A DNA stretch of 64,000 nucleotides from Bacteroidota bacterium (lineage in GTDB: Bacteria; Bacteroidota; Bacteroidia; Chitinophagales; Chitinophagaceae), in the NCBI GenBank assembly GCA_016868585.1, contig VGGR01000003.1, positions 103,128 through 167,127 of the forward strand. Direction: 5' to 3'. This document shows positions 35,246 through 43,689 of this stretch, one piece after another. The notes below the pieces were generated by a model. The model ran no database searches. It was given only the letters and a program-made list of their open reading frames with translations, and was not told where the DNA came from. Positions within the stretch are counted from its first letter, which is position 1. Every line of letters begins with the position of its first letter. A program made the position numbers and the translations under genes.

Positions 35246-35785
35246 ATGAAAAAGTACGTAGCGATTATGGCGTTGATCGGTTTGCTTGGGTTTACAAATG
35301 CATCCCAGGCACAGATCAAGATTGGCTATATTAATGTGGAGAATGTTCTCTCTTTAATGCCCGAGATCAGCAAATTTGATTCAATCCTCACCAATTATCA
35401 GCAGGATTCTATCAATCCTCAGTATGCCTCTTTGATTCAAACTTACCAGTACAAGGACAGTGTATATAAAGACACTTTGAAGCCCCCGCCAGCTGCTGTT
35501 AAGAAACAATTGGAAGAAGAGTTGCCTCAATTGATTAATACCATTCAGAACTGGCAGCAAATTGTAAACCAGGCTATGGAAGCAAAGCAAAATGAATTGC
35601 TGGCTCCTCTTTACAGAAAAATATATGACGCTATCCGTGCAGTAGCCAGGGAAAAAGGGTATACGCATGTGATGAACAAGGAATCTTTACTAGTGGCACC
35701 AGATGCGGATGATATGATTGCCGCTGTTGCAGCAAAGCTAAAGTTGACCTTGCCAAAGGCTCCTGCAGCGCCGGCCGCTAAATAA
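35246..35785 (+). CDS. OmpH/Skp family periplasmic chaperone (second copy)
   Basis: A 179-residue paralogue of the preceding gene. The signal peptide ends in ASQA and the start of the mature protein is QIKIGYINVENVLSLMPE. The central helical region is followed by GYTHVMNKESLLVAPDADDM, typical of the second Bacteroidota OmpH. A Pro/Ala-rich tail (PKAPAAPAAK) is unusual and may be flexible. Tandem Skp copies after bamA are a standing feature of the phylum. A strong hairpin terminator lies 21 bp downstream. Confidence 0.92.
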   Translation: MKKYVAIMALIGLLGFTNASQAQIKIGYINVENVLSLMPEISKFDSILTNYQQDSINPQYASLIQTYQYKDSVYKDTLKPPPAAVKKQLEEELPQLINTIQNWQQIVNQAMEAKQNELLAPLYRKIYDAIRAVAREKGYTHVMNKESLLVAPDADDMIAAVAAKLKLTLPKAPAAPAAK

Positions 35786-35806
35786 ATTATTGATAGATGC
35801 AAGTGA

Positions 35807-35839
35807 CGCCCGATCCAAAGGATCGGGCGCTTTACTTTT
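35807..35839 (+). terminator. Rho-independent terminator after the ompH pair
   Basis: CGCCCGATCC and GGATCGGGCG form a perfect 10-bp stem with AAA loop and a CTTTACTTTT tail. It separates the bamA-ompH transcript from murI. Confidence 0.85.
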
Positions 35840-35846
35840 CGGTGCA

Positions 35847-35854
35847 TACATTTG
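35847..35854 (+). promoter_or_regulatory. Putative -7 element for murI
   Basis: TACATTTG ends 4 bp before the murI ATG, right after the terminator. This implies a new, near-leaderless transcript for murI. Confidence 0.5.
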
Positions 35855-35858
35855 TGCA

Positions 35859-36713
35859 ATGCTGAATCCTCTTTCAACTGCTAAAGGACCGATTGGTGTA
35901 TTCGACTCCGGCTATGGAGGACTGACTGTACTTCGCAGTTTAGTGCAGCAACTTCCACAACATGATTTCTGCTATTTGGGGGACAGTGCCCGTTCGCCCT
36001 ATGGCAATCGATCATTTGAGGCCGTTTATCAGTACACACTAGAAGCCGTACAGTGGTTTTTCAATCAGGGCTGTCCCTTGGTAATCTTGGCGTGTAATAC
36101 GGCATCTGCAAAAGCATTGCGCACCATTCAGCAAAAAGATCTAGCGCAAATGGCCCCTGCCAATCGAGTGTTAGGCGTGATCAGACCCACCACCGAAGTA
36201 TTAGGACAATACACAAAAGCAGGAGCCGTAGGAATACTGGCTACAGAAGGAACCGTGCAATCCCAATCCTATCCAATAGAAATAGAAAGATTTTACCCGC
36301 AATTAAAAGTGTACCAAGAGGCTTGTCCCATCTGGGTGCCTTTGATTGAGAATAACGAACAGGAAGGACCTGGTGCTGATTATTTTGTAAAAAAACATCT
36401 TGATGCCATTTTTAAAAAAGACCCTGCGATTGATCTTTTATTATTGGCCTGCACCCATTACCCATTGTTAGAGCAAAAAATCCGGCAATGCCTTCCGCCA
36501 AACGTGCAATTGCTTTCACAAGGTCAGATTGTGGCCGCCAGTTTGGTAGATTATCTGAAAAGACATCCCGAGATTGCCAACCGTTGTACGCAACAAGCTA
36601 CATTTACGTTTAGTACCACAGACAATACTGCTGCCTTTGATAAACAGGCTGCTCATTTTTTTGGAGCCCCTGTTAGCTCCCGAGAGGTCCGGCTGATGCC
36701 GCTTAACTGCTAA
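35859..36713 (+). CDS. murI: Glutamate racemase
   Basis: Supplies D-glutamate for peptidoglycan by racemising L-glutamate. 284 residues, cofactor-independent type. GVFDSGYGGLTVL and GDSARSPYG bind substrate; ACNTASAKAL contains the first catalytic Cys, and LACTHYPLLE the second. The start is ATG 35859, just downstream of a TACATTTG box; a longer reading from 35790 would include the terminator and is rejected. Confidence 0.95.
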   Translation: MLNPLSTAKGPIGVFDSGYGGLTVLRSLVQQLPQHDFCYLGDSARSPYGNRSFEAVYQYTLEAVQWFFNQGCPLVILACNTASAKALRTIQQKDLAQMAPANRVLGVIRPTTEVLGQYTKAGAVGILATEGTVQSQSYPIEIERFYPQLKVYQEACPIWVPLIENNEQEGPGADYFVKKHLDAIFKKDPAIDLLLLACTHYPLLEQKIRQCLPPNVQLLSQGQIVAASLVDYLKRHPEIANRCTQQATFTFSTTDNTAAFDKQAAHFFGAPVSSREVRLMPLNC

Positions 36714-36764
36714 ATCACTGATTAATAAGACCTTATTTTTCTTTTTCTCCTCCTCTGAAAGCCT

Positions 36765-36772
36765 TAGCTTTG
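36765..36772 (+). promoter_or_regulatory. Putative -7 element for rpmH
   Basis: TAGCTTTG about 105 bp before rpmH. The upstream -33 region is T/C-rich with no exact TTG. Confidence 0.45.
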
Positions 36773-36778
36773 CCGTCC

Positions 36779-36877
36779 TTTCACAAAGCGTCGGGTGTGG
36801 TGACCTGCCGCGGAAAATGGAAATCCGAATCGTTCTCCCGATTCATCTTTCATCAAACGTGAAAAATTGAGAATATT
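36779..36877 (+). promoter_or_regulatory. Structured rpmH leader
   Basis: About 100 nt of untranslated leader. GAATCG/CGATTC at 36827-36844 forms a 6-bp hairpin with a 6-nt loop, followed by a weaker TTTCA/TGAAA stem at 36848-36864. The leader is much longer than others in this window, which suggests post-transcriptional control, possibly of the autoregulatory ribosomal-protein type (inference). Confidence 0.4.
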
Positions 36878-37033
36878 ATGAAACGTACATTTCAACCGCA
36901 TCGCAAACGCCGCAAAACAGTACACGGTTTTCGTAAGCGTATGCAAACTGCTAATGGTCGTAAAGTGTTAGCCAGCCGCCGTGCAAAAGGTCGCAAGAAG
37001 CTAACGGTTTCTGACGAGCGTAAATTGAAATAA
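36878..37033 (+). CDS. rpmH: 50S ribosomal protein L34
   Basis: A 51-residue, extremely basic protein reading [19 protein letters not shown], then [22 protein letters not shown]. The conserved RTFQP and FRxRM..GR.VL..RR..GR signatures leave no doubt. It is a component of the 50S subunit and the shortest gene in the window. As in most bacteria it precedes rnpA, here with two hairpins between them. The gap of 69 bp to rnpA and the terminator-like stems mean rnpA expression may depend on read-through or its own start. Confidence 0.97.
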   Translation: MKRTFQPHRKRRKTVHGFRKRMQTANGRKVLASRRAKGRKKLTVSDERKLK

Positions 37034-37034
37034 T

Positions 37035-37054
37035 AAAACCTCCGTTGAGGTTTT
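37035..37054 (+). terminator. First hairpin after rpmH
   Basis: AAAACCTC and GAGGTTTT form an 8-bp stem with a CGTT loop; the following sequence is GATAAC, so only a weak T tract lies within the stem. It may be an attenuator or RNA 3' stabiliser. Confidence 0.55.
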
Positions 37055-37065
37055 GATAACTTTAT

Positions 37066-37092
37066 AGCTCCGGATAAACCGGAGCTTTTTTA
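37066..37092 (+). terminator. Second hairpin between rpmH and rnpA
   Basis: AGCTCCGG and CCGGAGCT form a perfect 8-bp stem with an ATAAA loop followed by a T6 tract. It looks like a true rho-independent terminator placed 10 bp before rnpA. Confidence 0.75.
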
Positions 37093-37102
37093 TTTCTACA
37101 GG

Positions 37103-37486
37103 ATGACTCGAAATACATTTGGCAAAGCAGAGCGACTAAAAAGCCGAAAGTCCATCGACCAGCTTTTCAAAGAAGGGCAACACTTTAACATGGGGATGAT
37201 CCGTGTGTTTTATAAAACCGTGGAGCAAACGGGTATTCGTGCCGGGGTGGGGGTTTCGACAAGAGTATTTAAAAAGGCAGTAGACCGCAATCGCATCAAG
37301 CGTCAACTTCGGGAATCCTATCGTTTACAAAAGCAAATACTTGTTTTGCCAGAGACAATCGAAAAGGGATTGGATCTTTTTTTTATTTATACCGCACAAG
37401 ATCTTACTGATTTTCAGGAATTGTATCAAGCGGTAGAGAAAGCATTGCAACAAATAAATACTAACCTTGGCCAATCAGCTATATGA
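37103..37486 (+). CDS. rnpA: Ribonuclease P protein component
   Basis: Protein subunit of RNase P, which matures tRNA 5' ends. It has 127 residues; the RNR signature is in [15 protein letters not shown], and [16 protein letters not shown] at the start matches family convention. The start is ATG 37103. The stop overlaps yidD by 4 bp (ATGA), so the two are translationally coupled. A terminator hairpin upstream separates it from rpmH. Confidence 0.95.
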   Translation: MTRNTFGKAERLKSRKSIDQLFKEGQHFNMGMIRVFYKTVEQTGIRAGVGVSTRVFKKAVDRNRIKRQLRESYRLQKQILVLPETIEKGLDLFFIYTAQDLTDFQELYQAVEKALQQINTNLGQSAI

Positions 37487-37707
37487 TAAAAAAAATGTTG
37501 ATTTTTCCTTTTTTAGTACTCATTCGAATTTATCAGTGGGTGATTTCCCCTTGGCTGGGTCCCAAGTGCAGATTCACCCCCTCTTGTTCGCACTATGCAG
37601 CAGAAGCTTTACAAAAGCATGGTCTTTGGAAAGGATCAGGCTTAGCTATTAAAAGAATTAGCCGCTGTCATCCCTGGGGAAGCAGCGGCTACGATCCGGT
37701 TTCTTAA
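37483..37707 (+). CDS. yidD: Membrane protein insertion efficiency factor YidD
   Basis: A 74-residue amphipathic protein that helps YidC-dependent insertion of inner-membrane proteins. The invariant core [21 protein letters not shown] is present (read as two overlapping parts: [12 protein letters not shown] and [10 protein letters not shown]), followed by [14 protein letters not shown]. The rpmH-rnpA-yidD order is a common bacterial arrangement. yidC itself is not in the window. Confidence 0.95.
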   Translation: MIKKMLIFPFLVLIRIYQWVISPWLGPKCRFTPSCSHYAAEALQKHGLWKGSGLAIKRISRCHPWGSSGYDPVS

Positions 37708-37716
37708 CAAACGTAC

Positions 37717-38322
37717 TTACTGCGCCTTTTCAAAGCGTGCAGCAATGGCATTCCAATTGACCACATTCCAAAAAGCGGCTAAATAATCAGCTCTTCTGTT
37801 CTGGTATTTTAAATAATACGCATGTTCCCACACGTCAACGCCTAACAATGGTTTTCCTTTGGTTTCGGCAATATCCATGAGTGGATTGTCCTGATTGGGA
37901 GTAGAGCAGATCTCTAATTTTCCTTCCTTCACAACCAACCAAGCCCAGCCACTTCCAAAACGAGTTAAACCGGCAGCTGCAAATTTTTCCTGAAATCCGG
38001 CATAAGATCCAAATGCAGCCTGAATGGCTTCTCCCAGTTTGCCGGAAGGAGCTCCACCTGCTTGTGGCGCTAAGCTCTCCCAAAAAAAGGTATGATTCCA
38101 ATGTCCCCCTCCATTATTACGAACGGCTGGAGAAATGCTTCCCGCTTCTTTTACTAACTGTTCGATCGATTTGCTTTCATGAAGGGTGCCTGCTACTGCT
38201 TTGTTCAGGTTATCGACATAAGCCTGATGATGTTTTCCATGATGAATTTGCATGGTAAGCGTATCGATATGTGGTTCCAGAGCATCGTGAGAGTAAGGGA
38301 GGGGCGCTAATGTAAACGGCAT
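37717..38322 (-). CDS. Superoxide dismutase (Fe/Mn family, Mn-like)
   Basis: Dismutates superoxide. It has 201 residues. Metal ligands are His in MQIHHGKHH, His in [11 protein letters not shown], and Asp/His in [11 protein letters not shown]. The [13 protein letters not shown] context and QDNP in the C-terminal half are hallmarks of Mn-type or cambialistic enzymes rather than Fe-type. A Tyr gateway and GSGWAWL are conserved. It is separated by only 9 bp from yidD (convergent) and shares a divergent region with tadA on the same strand. Confidence 0.94.
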   Translation of the reverse strand: MPFTLAPLPYSHDALEPHIDTLTMQIHHGKHHQAYVDNLNKAVAGTLHESKSIEQLVKEAGSISPAVRNNGGGHWNHTFFWESLAPQAGGAPSGKLGEAIQAAFGSYAGFQEKFAAAGLTRFGSGWAWLVVKEGKLEICSTPNQDNPLMDIAETKGKPLLGVDVWEHAYYLKYQNRRADYLAAFWNVVNWNAIAARFEKAQ

Positions 38323-38342
38323 GATTTATTTTTTTAGAATAA

Positions 38343-38350
38343 CAAAATTA
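38343..38350 (-). promoter_or_regulatory. Putative -7 element for superoxide dismutase
   Basis: TAATTTTG on the minus strand, with TTG 16 bp further upstream (38367-38369), just outside the usual spacing, and a 20-bp gap to the ATG at 38322. Confidence 0.4.
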
Positions 38351-38365
38351 CAACAGACTGGCTGG

Positions 38366-38803
38366 TCAACGACGGGTTTTAAAAAAATCCTTCATTAATT
38401 GTGCTGCTTCTTCCGCACAGCAACCTGTGGACAATTTTGTTTGGGGGTGCAGTGCCCAGTTTGATCCCGCTAATCGCCTATATCCATTTTTTTCGTCGGC
38501 GGTGCCATATACCACACGGCCTATTTTGCTCCAATACAAAGCACCAGCACACATGGGGCAGGGTTCTACCGTTACATATAAAGTAGCTTCAGGCAGGTAT
38601 TTACTGCCCAGGGCATTAAAAGCAGCCGTGAGGGCAATCATCTCAGCATGGGCTGTTGGATCCTGCAGACGCTCTGTCATATTATGTCCTCTGGCAATCA
38701 CTTTTCCATCTTGTACCACCACGGCGCCAACAGGAACCTCTTCCTCCTGCATTGCATTTTTTGCTTCTTGCAGGGCCATTTTCATGAAATGTGCATCATC
38801 CAT
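38366..38803 (-). CDS. tadA: tRNA-specific adenosine deaminase
   Basis: Deaminates the wobble adenosine of tRNA-Arg (ACG) to inosine. It has 145 residues. The catalytic zinc site is HAE (in PTAHAEMIAL) plus PCPMCAGAL, and EVPVGAVVV is the conserved N-terminal segment. ATG 38803 matches the family start; an upstream TTG would add nine residues and overlap the aldehyde dehydrogenase promoter region. The gene is divergent from that dehydrogenase. Confidence 0.94.
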   Translation of the reverse strand: MDDAHFMKMALQEAKNAMQEEEVPVGAVVVQDGKVIARGHNMTERLQDPTAHAEMIALTAAFNALGSKYLPEATLYVTVEPCPMCAGALYWSKIGRVVYGTADEKNGYRRLAGSNWALHPQTKLSTGCCAEEAAQLMKDFFKTRR

Positions 38804-38839
38804 AGTGGTGGTTTTCCTAACTTGGTTCAAAATTTAGAT

Positions 38840-40213
38840 ATGGACTATGTTCCAACCTTAACAAAGATGCGGGAATATTTTTCATCTGGAGTAACACAAT
38901 CAGTTGAATTTAGAAAACAACAGTTACGCTTATTACGCGATGCTATTCTGCATCATGAACAAGCCATTAATGAGGCCTTGTATCAAGATTTACACAAGAG
39001 TCCGGAAGAAGTATGGGTGGCAGAAACAGGTTTAGTAATTGCTGAAATTAATCTGGCCCTTAAAAAACTGGATCAGTGGGTTCGACCACAAACCGTTAGT
39101 ACTAACCTGCTCAACCTTCCTTCTTCCAGCCGCATTATGTCTGAGCCACTGGGCGTGGTGTTGATCATTGCACCCTGGAATTATCCCCTACAGCTTTTAT
39201 TCAATCCACTGGTAGGGGCTATTGCAGCCGGAAACTGCGTGGTACTGAAGCCCAGCGAATTTGCGCCTGCAACAACTGCCATCATGAAAACAATTATTGC
39301 ATCAGTTTTTGAACCCACTTATGTTTATTTGATGGAAGGAGACGGAGCTACTGTGGTTCCATCGTTGATGGACTCATTCCGTTTTGATCATGTGTTTTAT
39401 ACCGGTAGCACAGCAGTAGGGCGAATTATTTACCGAATGGCGGCAGATAAATTAACACCCGTTACATTGGAACTTGGTGGAAAATGTCCCTGTGTAGTGG
39501 AGGATGATGCCTCCATTGTAGTAGCGGCTAAACGAATTGCGTTAGCCAAATGGAATAATGCCGGGCAAATGTGTGTGGCGCCTGATTATATTTTAATACA
39601 TGCGTCGGTGCGGGATCGATTTATTGCCGTGTTGCAAAAGGTGATGGAACAATTTTTCTCAGCTGATCCATCGCAGTGCGATCATTATGGACGAATTATC
39701 AATACCCGACAATTTGATCGGCTGGTCAATTATCTTTCCATGGGAACCATATTGGCTGGAGGAACGTATGATCGGAATACACTATTTATTGCTCCTACTT
39801 TGTTGACGGATGTAAAAATGGATTCTCCATTGATGCAGGAAGAAATTTTTGGGCCCTTGCTTCCGATACTTTCGTTTACCTCTTTCGAGGAAGCTTGCTC
39901 CATCATAACACGTAAGCCTAACCCGCTTGCTTTTTATGTATATACGGAAAGCCGAGAAAAAGAAAAACAATGGTTACAACGTATCCCTGCAGGCGGGGCC
40001 TGTGTTAATAATTCGGTGTTTCATTTATTGAATCATCGTCTTCCATTTGGTGGTCGCGGAACCAGTGGAGTGGGCGCCTATCATGGTAGATATTCTTTTG
40101 ATACATTCAGTCATCGGAAGAGTATTTTGAAAACACCCACCTGGACAGATCCTTCTGTCAAGTATCCGCCCTTTCGCGGAAAACTGTGGATATTTAAAAA
40201 GTTAATTGGATGA
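38840..40213 (+). CDS. Aldehyde dehydrogenase (class 3/CALDH type)
   Basis: NAD(P)-dependent oxidation of aldehydes, 457 residues. Motifs in order: PWNYPLQLLFNPL, GNCVVLKPSE, FYTGSTAVGR, LELGGKCPCVV (catalytic Glu), NAGQMCVAPDY (nucleophile Cys) and EIFGPLLPI. The short length, the missing N-terminal extension and the hydrophobic C-terminal tail match the ALDH3/YwdH group that acts on long-chain or lipid aldehydes. ATG 38840 is chosen because 64 extra codons upstream would overlap tadA and carry no family sequence. It ends 4 bp into the following peroxidase gene. Confidence 0.93.
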   Translation: MDYVPTLTKMREYFSSGVTQSVEFRKQQLRLLRDAILHHEQAINEALYQDLHKSPEEVWVAETGLVIAEINLALKKLDQWVRPQTVSTNLLNLPSSSRIMSEPLGVVLIIAPWNYPLQLLFNPLVGAIAAGNCVVLKPSEFAPATTAIMKTIIASVFEPTYVYLMEGDGATVVPSLMDSFRFDHVFYTGSTAVGRIIYRMAADKLTPVTLELGGKCPCVVEDDASIVVAAKRIALAKWNNAGQMCVAPDYILIHASVRDRFIAVLQKVMEQFFSADPSQCDHYGRIINTRQFDRLVNYLSMGTILAGGTYDRNTLFIAPTLLTDVKMDSPLMQEEIFGPLLPILSFTSFEEACSIITRKPNPLAFYVYTESREKEKQWLQRIPAGGACVNNSVFHLLNHRLPFGGRGTSGVGAYHGRYSFDTFSHRKSILKTPTWTDPSVKYPPFRGKLWIFKKLIG

Positions 40214-40890
40214 AAAATCGATTTCCTTTTAAAACAGCATTAGGGGTTGTGCTTCTGGCAGGTGTTTTTTATTTTTTCTGGCAAAACCGCAGCAATCGTA
40301 CAATGACTTTTCGACAACAAGTATTAAAAACAATTTATCCTGCTTTACTTTGGCTTACCCAGGCAGGCAATAAAAACACCCAGTTTGTTGTACGGGTAGC
40401 CACTCCGGCTCCAACATCTTTTTATTCACTTGCTGCAGTGCGTTTACAGGGAGAAGCTTTTGATTGGTCCGGGTTAAAAGGAAAAAAAATATTGATCGTA
40501 AATACGGCCAGCGATTGTGGGTATACGTCGCAGTATGCCGAGTTGCAAAGTTTGCATAAGCAGTATGCTGATCGTTTGGTTATTTTAGGATTTCCTTGCA
40601 ATCAATTCAAGGAACAGGAAAAGGGCAGTGAACAGGAAATTGCTTCCTTTTGTCAGGTAAATTATGGGGTTACCTTTCCTTTATTTCAAAAGGCGGATGT
40701 AAAAAAAGGGATTAGTCAGCATTCCGTTTATCAATGGCTTACAGATTCCTCAAAAAATGGATGGAACAAACAGGAACCTGTTTGGAATTTCTCTAAGTAT
40801 TTAATTGATGAGGAGGGAAGGCTTACGCATTACATTGGCCCTTCTGTATCTCCGCTTGACCCTCGATTGATCAAAGCCATTGCTCCTTAA
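40210..40890 (+). CDS. Membrane-anchored glutathione peroxidase-like protein
   Basis: Thiol peroxidase of the GPx family, 226 residues. Residues about 8-26 form an N-terminal TM anchor, then a stalk of 60 residues precedes the GPx fold. The catalytic Cys is in NTASDCGYT, the Gln in FPCNQFKEQE, and the Trp/Asn in WNFSKYL, with an additional Cys at FPCNQF that is the usual resolving-cysteine position. Such enzymes normally use thioredoxin. The 4-bp overlap with aldehyde dehydrogenase and the adjacent superoxide dismutase point to a role in oxidative or lipid-peroxide defence (inference). It converges on dusB with a 4-bp overlap. Confidence 0.88.
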   Translation: MKNRFPFKTALGVVLLAGVFYFFWQNRSNRTMTFRQQVLKTIYPALLWLTQAGNKNTQFVVRVATPAPTSFYSLAAVRLQGEAFDWSGLKGKKILIVNTASDCGYTSQYAELQSLHKQYADRLVILGFPCNQFKEQEKGSEQEIASFCQVNYGVTFPLFQKADVKKGISQHSVYQWLTDSSKNGWNKQEPVWNFSKYLIDEEGRLTHYIGPSVSPLDPRLIKAIAP

Positions 40891-41927
40891 TTAACAGGGC
40901 AATGTTGGTGGTAGTTGATTAATTCAATCGGAGTTTTTTCAAATTGATAACCAGCATCAGTACTGGCCACCTGGTCCAGAACCGCATTGATCTCTACTTC
41001 GGTTTTTAAAGTAACCAGTTGGTTGCGAAACTCTTTGATGTTAGGGAGTCCTTTGAGATAATTTGCGTAATGTCTTCTCATTTCATTGACGCCAACCACT
41101 GGATTTTTCCAATCAATGGAAAAACGCAGGTGTTTACGGCACACTGCTACTCTTTCTTCCACACTGGGTGGATCTATGTGTTGACCGGTTTTTAAAAAAT
41201 GATTGATCTCACGGAAGATCCACGGGTATCCAATGGCGGCTCTGCCAATCATAATTCCGTCTACACCGTATCGATTTTTATAAACCAGTGCTTTTTCAGG
41301 CGAATCGATATCTCCATTTCCAAAAATGGGTATTTTGATACGAGGGTTATTCTTTACTTTCCCAATAAGTGTCCAATCCGCTTCTCCTTTATAGAGTTGC
41401 ATTCTTGTTCGTCCATGTATGGCCAGTGCTTGTATGCCGACATCTTGCAAGCGTTCCGCTACTTCTTCTATGTTTTTATTATCCTGATCCCAACCTAAAC
41501 GTGTTTTGACTGTAACGGGCAATGAAGTAGATTTTACAACAGCGGCTGTTAATCGCACCATCAGGTCAATATCCCGCAGCACACCGGCGCCGGCTCCTTT
41601 CATGGCCACTTTTTTTACCGGGCAACCAAAATTAATATCCAGCAAATCGGGTTGAGTAACTTCTACGATTTTGGCTGCAAGCGCCAAGCTTTCTTCATCC
41701 CCTCCAAAAATTTGTATACCAATGGGACGTTCGTAATCAAAAATGTCCAACTTTTTCCTGCTTTTAATGGCATCTCGAATCAATCCCTCAGAGGAAATAA
41801 ACTCCGTATACATCAGATCGGCTCCATTATCCTTGCATACGGCACGAAAAGGCGGATCACTTACATCCTCCATGGGGGCCAGCAAAAGCGGGAAGTCAGG
41901 TAAAGAAATGGTGCCAATTCTGACCAT
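40887..41927 (-). CDS. dusB: tRNA-dihydrouridine synthase
   Basis: FMN-dependent reduction of uridine to dihydrouridine in tRNA, 346 residues. LLAPMEDVSDPPFR opens the TIM barrel; INFGCPVKKV contains the catalytic Cys region; KTRLGWD and IHGRTRMQLYKG follow, and GIMIGRAAIGYPWIF is near the end of the barrel. The C-terminal helical domain has HYANYLKGLPN. In Bacteroidota the DusB group is the main synthase, so dusB is the likely ortholog, though the exact target position is inference. Confidence 0.93.
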   Translation of the reverse strand: MVRIGTISLPDFPLLLAPMEDVSDPPFRAVCKDNGADLMYTEFISSEGLIRDAIKSRKKLDIFDYERPIGIQIFGGDEESLALAAKIVEVTQPDLLDINFGCPVKKVAMKGAGAGVLRDIDLMVRLTAAVVKSTSLPVTVKTRLGWDQDNKNIEEVAERLQDVGIQALAIHGRTRMQLYKGEADWTLIGKVKNNPRIKIPIFGNGDIDSPEKALVYKNRYGVDGIMIGRAAIGYPWIFREINHFLKTGQHIDPPSVEERVAVCRKHLRFSIDWKNPVVGVNEMRRHYANYLKGLPNIKEFRNQLVTLKTEVEINAVLDQVASTDAGYQFEKTPIELINYHQHCPVN

Positions 41928-42006
41928 CGATTGGTTTTACTTATTTTTGATCATTACGCAGTTCAATAAGAACGCACAAATTTACAACCTAAACAGCCAC
42001 GGATTC

Positions 42007-42951
42007 ATGAAGGGACTTTTTCAGTATAAAACAGCAGGTCAACAACTTTTTTTATTACTCAGTATCTCACTCCTTAGTTTTTTTGTGATTGGAATGATGG
42101 GCACTTATGCGTTGACAATAATGACGGGTATTACGCTGGAACAAGTAGCGGCATTGGATACCATTGATCCTAAACATCCCTGGCTTCCTTTTTTTATTCG
42201 AGGAATGCAGGCGGTTCAGTTTATTGGACTTTTTTTAATACCCAGTTGGTTTGCGGGAAAATATTTTACATCACAATCAACTGTAAAATACCTGGGATTA
42301 CAAAAACCAAATTATCCGGGTTTTTGGTTTGTGGGAACGGTTGCTATATTAATTGCACTACCCATGGTGCAATGGTTGGGTGAGGTCAATCGGGCTATTG
42401 AATTTCCTGCTGAATTCACTAACTGGATTCGTTCCAAGGAGAATGAAGTCAATGAAACAGTGAAAGCTTTACTGTCTCGACATTCAGTGAAAGATCTTTT
42501 TTTGAATTTATTTTTTGTGGCAGGATTAGCCGCCGTGGGAGAGGAGTTGTTATTTCGCGGAGTAGTTCAACGCATTTTTGTTCGACAGTTTGGTCAGGCC
42601 TGGCCTGCCATAATTTTTTCGGCTTTCTTATTTGCGACATTGCATATGCAATTTTATGGTTTCTTTCCACGGTTTGCATTGGGAATATTGTTAGGAGCCA
42701 TCTATTGGTATAGCGGTAGTTTATGGGTAGCCATACTGGCCCATTTTGTATATGATACTACGCTTATCACGTTGGTCTATTTTAATCCAACTATGTTAAA
42801 TGAAGAACCTGTGGTTGCACAGGACGCACTACTTTATGCAGGATTGATCAGTGCGCTGATGGTAACCATGAATTTGCATTGGATGATCAATCATGGTAAT
42901 CCTGTATCCGATGAACAGATCGAAACGGAGGAAACAACAACAAAGGAATAA
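42007..42951 (+). CDS. CPBP-family intramembrane metalloprotease
   Basis: A 314-residue protein with about eight TM helices. The CPBP (Abi/CaaX protease) motifs are present: AAVGEELLFRGVVQR (EEx3R), then FATLHMQFYGFFPR (first His) and LAHFVYDTT (second His). Homologues cleave prenylated proteins in eukaryotes; bacterial functions include immunity and membrane-protein turnover. ATG 42007 is preferred because the upstream in-frame extension overlaps dusB antisense. It precedes cdsA by 11 bp. Confidence 0.9.
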   Translation: MKGLFQYKTAGQQLFLLLSISLLSFFVIGMMGTYALTIMTGITLEQVAALDTIDPKHPWLPFFIRGMQAVQFIGLFLIPSWFAGKYFTSQSTVKYLGLQKPNYPGFWFVGTVAILIALPMVQWLGEVNRAIEFPAEFTNWIRSKENEVNETVKALLSRHSVKDLFLNLFFVAGLAAVGEELLFRGVVQRIFVRQFGQAWPAIIFSAFLFATLHMQFYGFFPRFALGILLGAIYWYSGSLWVAILAHFVYDTTLITLVYFNPTMLNEEPVVAQDALLYAGLISALMVTMNLHWMINHGNPVSDEQIETEETTTKE

Positions 42952-42962
42952 CAACAGGCCCA

Positions 42963-43676
42963 ATGCCATTTAACCGTTCGGTATTTTCCACCAGAGTCAC
43001 CACTTCTTTTTTCTTTGTGGTGGTGATGCTAACGGCGCTTTTGTGGAATGATATCAGTTTTTGGATGTTGATGGTAGTAATTCATGCAGGCTGCTGGATA
43101 GAGTATCAAAAAATTATTCAAGGATTCAGGCATGCTCTTCTGTATATTCTCTTGGGGCTTGTTTATATCACGCTGAGTTGGGTGTTATTTTTGGATCTGT
43201 ATTATTCTACGTTTTACCATGCAAGCACAGGACTTACTGCTCCTGCCTGGGCTCAGTGGCCCTTAGTTGTTTTTGTGTTTATGTGGATCAATGATACCAT
43301 GGCTTACTTAGTGGGTACTTCCATTGGTAAAACACCGCTTTCGTCTATTTCTCCAAAAAAAACATGGGAGGGTACAATAGGGGGTATACTACTTACACTA
43401 TTGGTAGGTGGGAGTATTGCGGATTTTTTATTGGGAGATTTGCTGATGCAGGGGCAATTGACTCCAATTGATTCCTATCATTGGTACCTGATTGCCCTGT
43501 TAGCGGCTATTGCCGGAACCTTGGGAGATTTACTTGAGTCTAAGCTTAAACGAATGGCGGGCATAAAAGATAGTGGTTCCATCTTGCCTGGGCATGGAGG
43601 ATTTTTGGACCGGTTTGATTCAATATTGATTACCACACCTGCTGTTTGGCTTTATATTCGAATGTTTCTTTCTTAG
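42963..43676 (+). CDS. cdsA: Phosphatidate cytidylyltransferase
   Basis: Makes CDP-diacylglycerol from phosphatidate and CTP, the branch point of phospholipid synthesis. 237 residues with about six TM helices. The conserved region includes SPKKTWEG, LGDLLESKLKRMAGIKD and the signature ILPGHGGFLDRFDS. It lies between the CPBP protease and psd, so the cdsA-psd pair covers two steps of phosphatidylethanolamine synthesis; pssA is absent from the window. Confidence 0.94.
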   Translation: MPFNRSVFSTRVTTSFFFVVVMLTALLWNDISFWMLMVVIHAGCWIEYQKIIQGFRHALLYILLGLVYITLSWVLFLDLYYSTFYHASTGLTAPAWAQWPLVVFVFMWINDTMAYLVGTSIGKTPLSSISPKKTWEGTIGGILLTLLVGGSIADFLLGDLLMQGQLTPIDSYHWYLIALLAAIAGTLGDLLESKLKRMAGIKDSGSILPGHGGFLDRFDSILITTPAVWLYIRMFLS

Positions 43677-43689
43677 AAATGGCAATACC

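Noticed and set aside
38648..38839. A 64-residue N-terminal extension of the aldehyde dehydrogenase
   Set aside because: It lies antisense over tadA and contains no ALDH sequence; ATG 38840 starts the family alignment.
41743..42006. Extension of the CPBP protease over the dusB start
   Set aside because: The sequence is antisense to dusB and lacks TM or family signal; ATG 42007 is the start of the first TM region.
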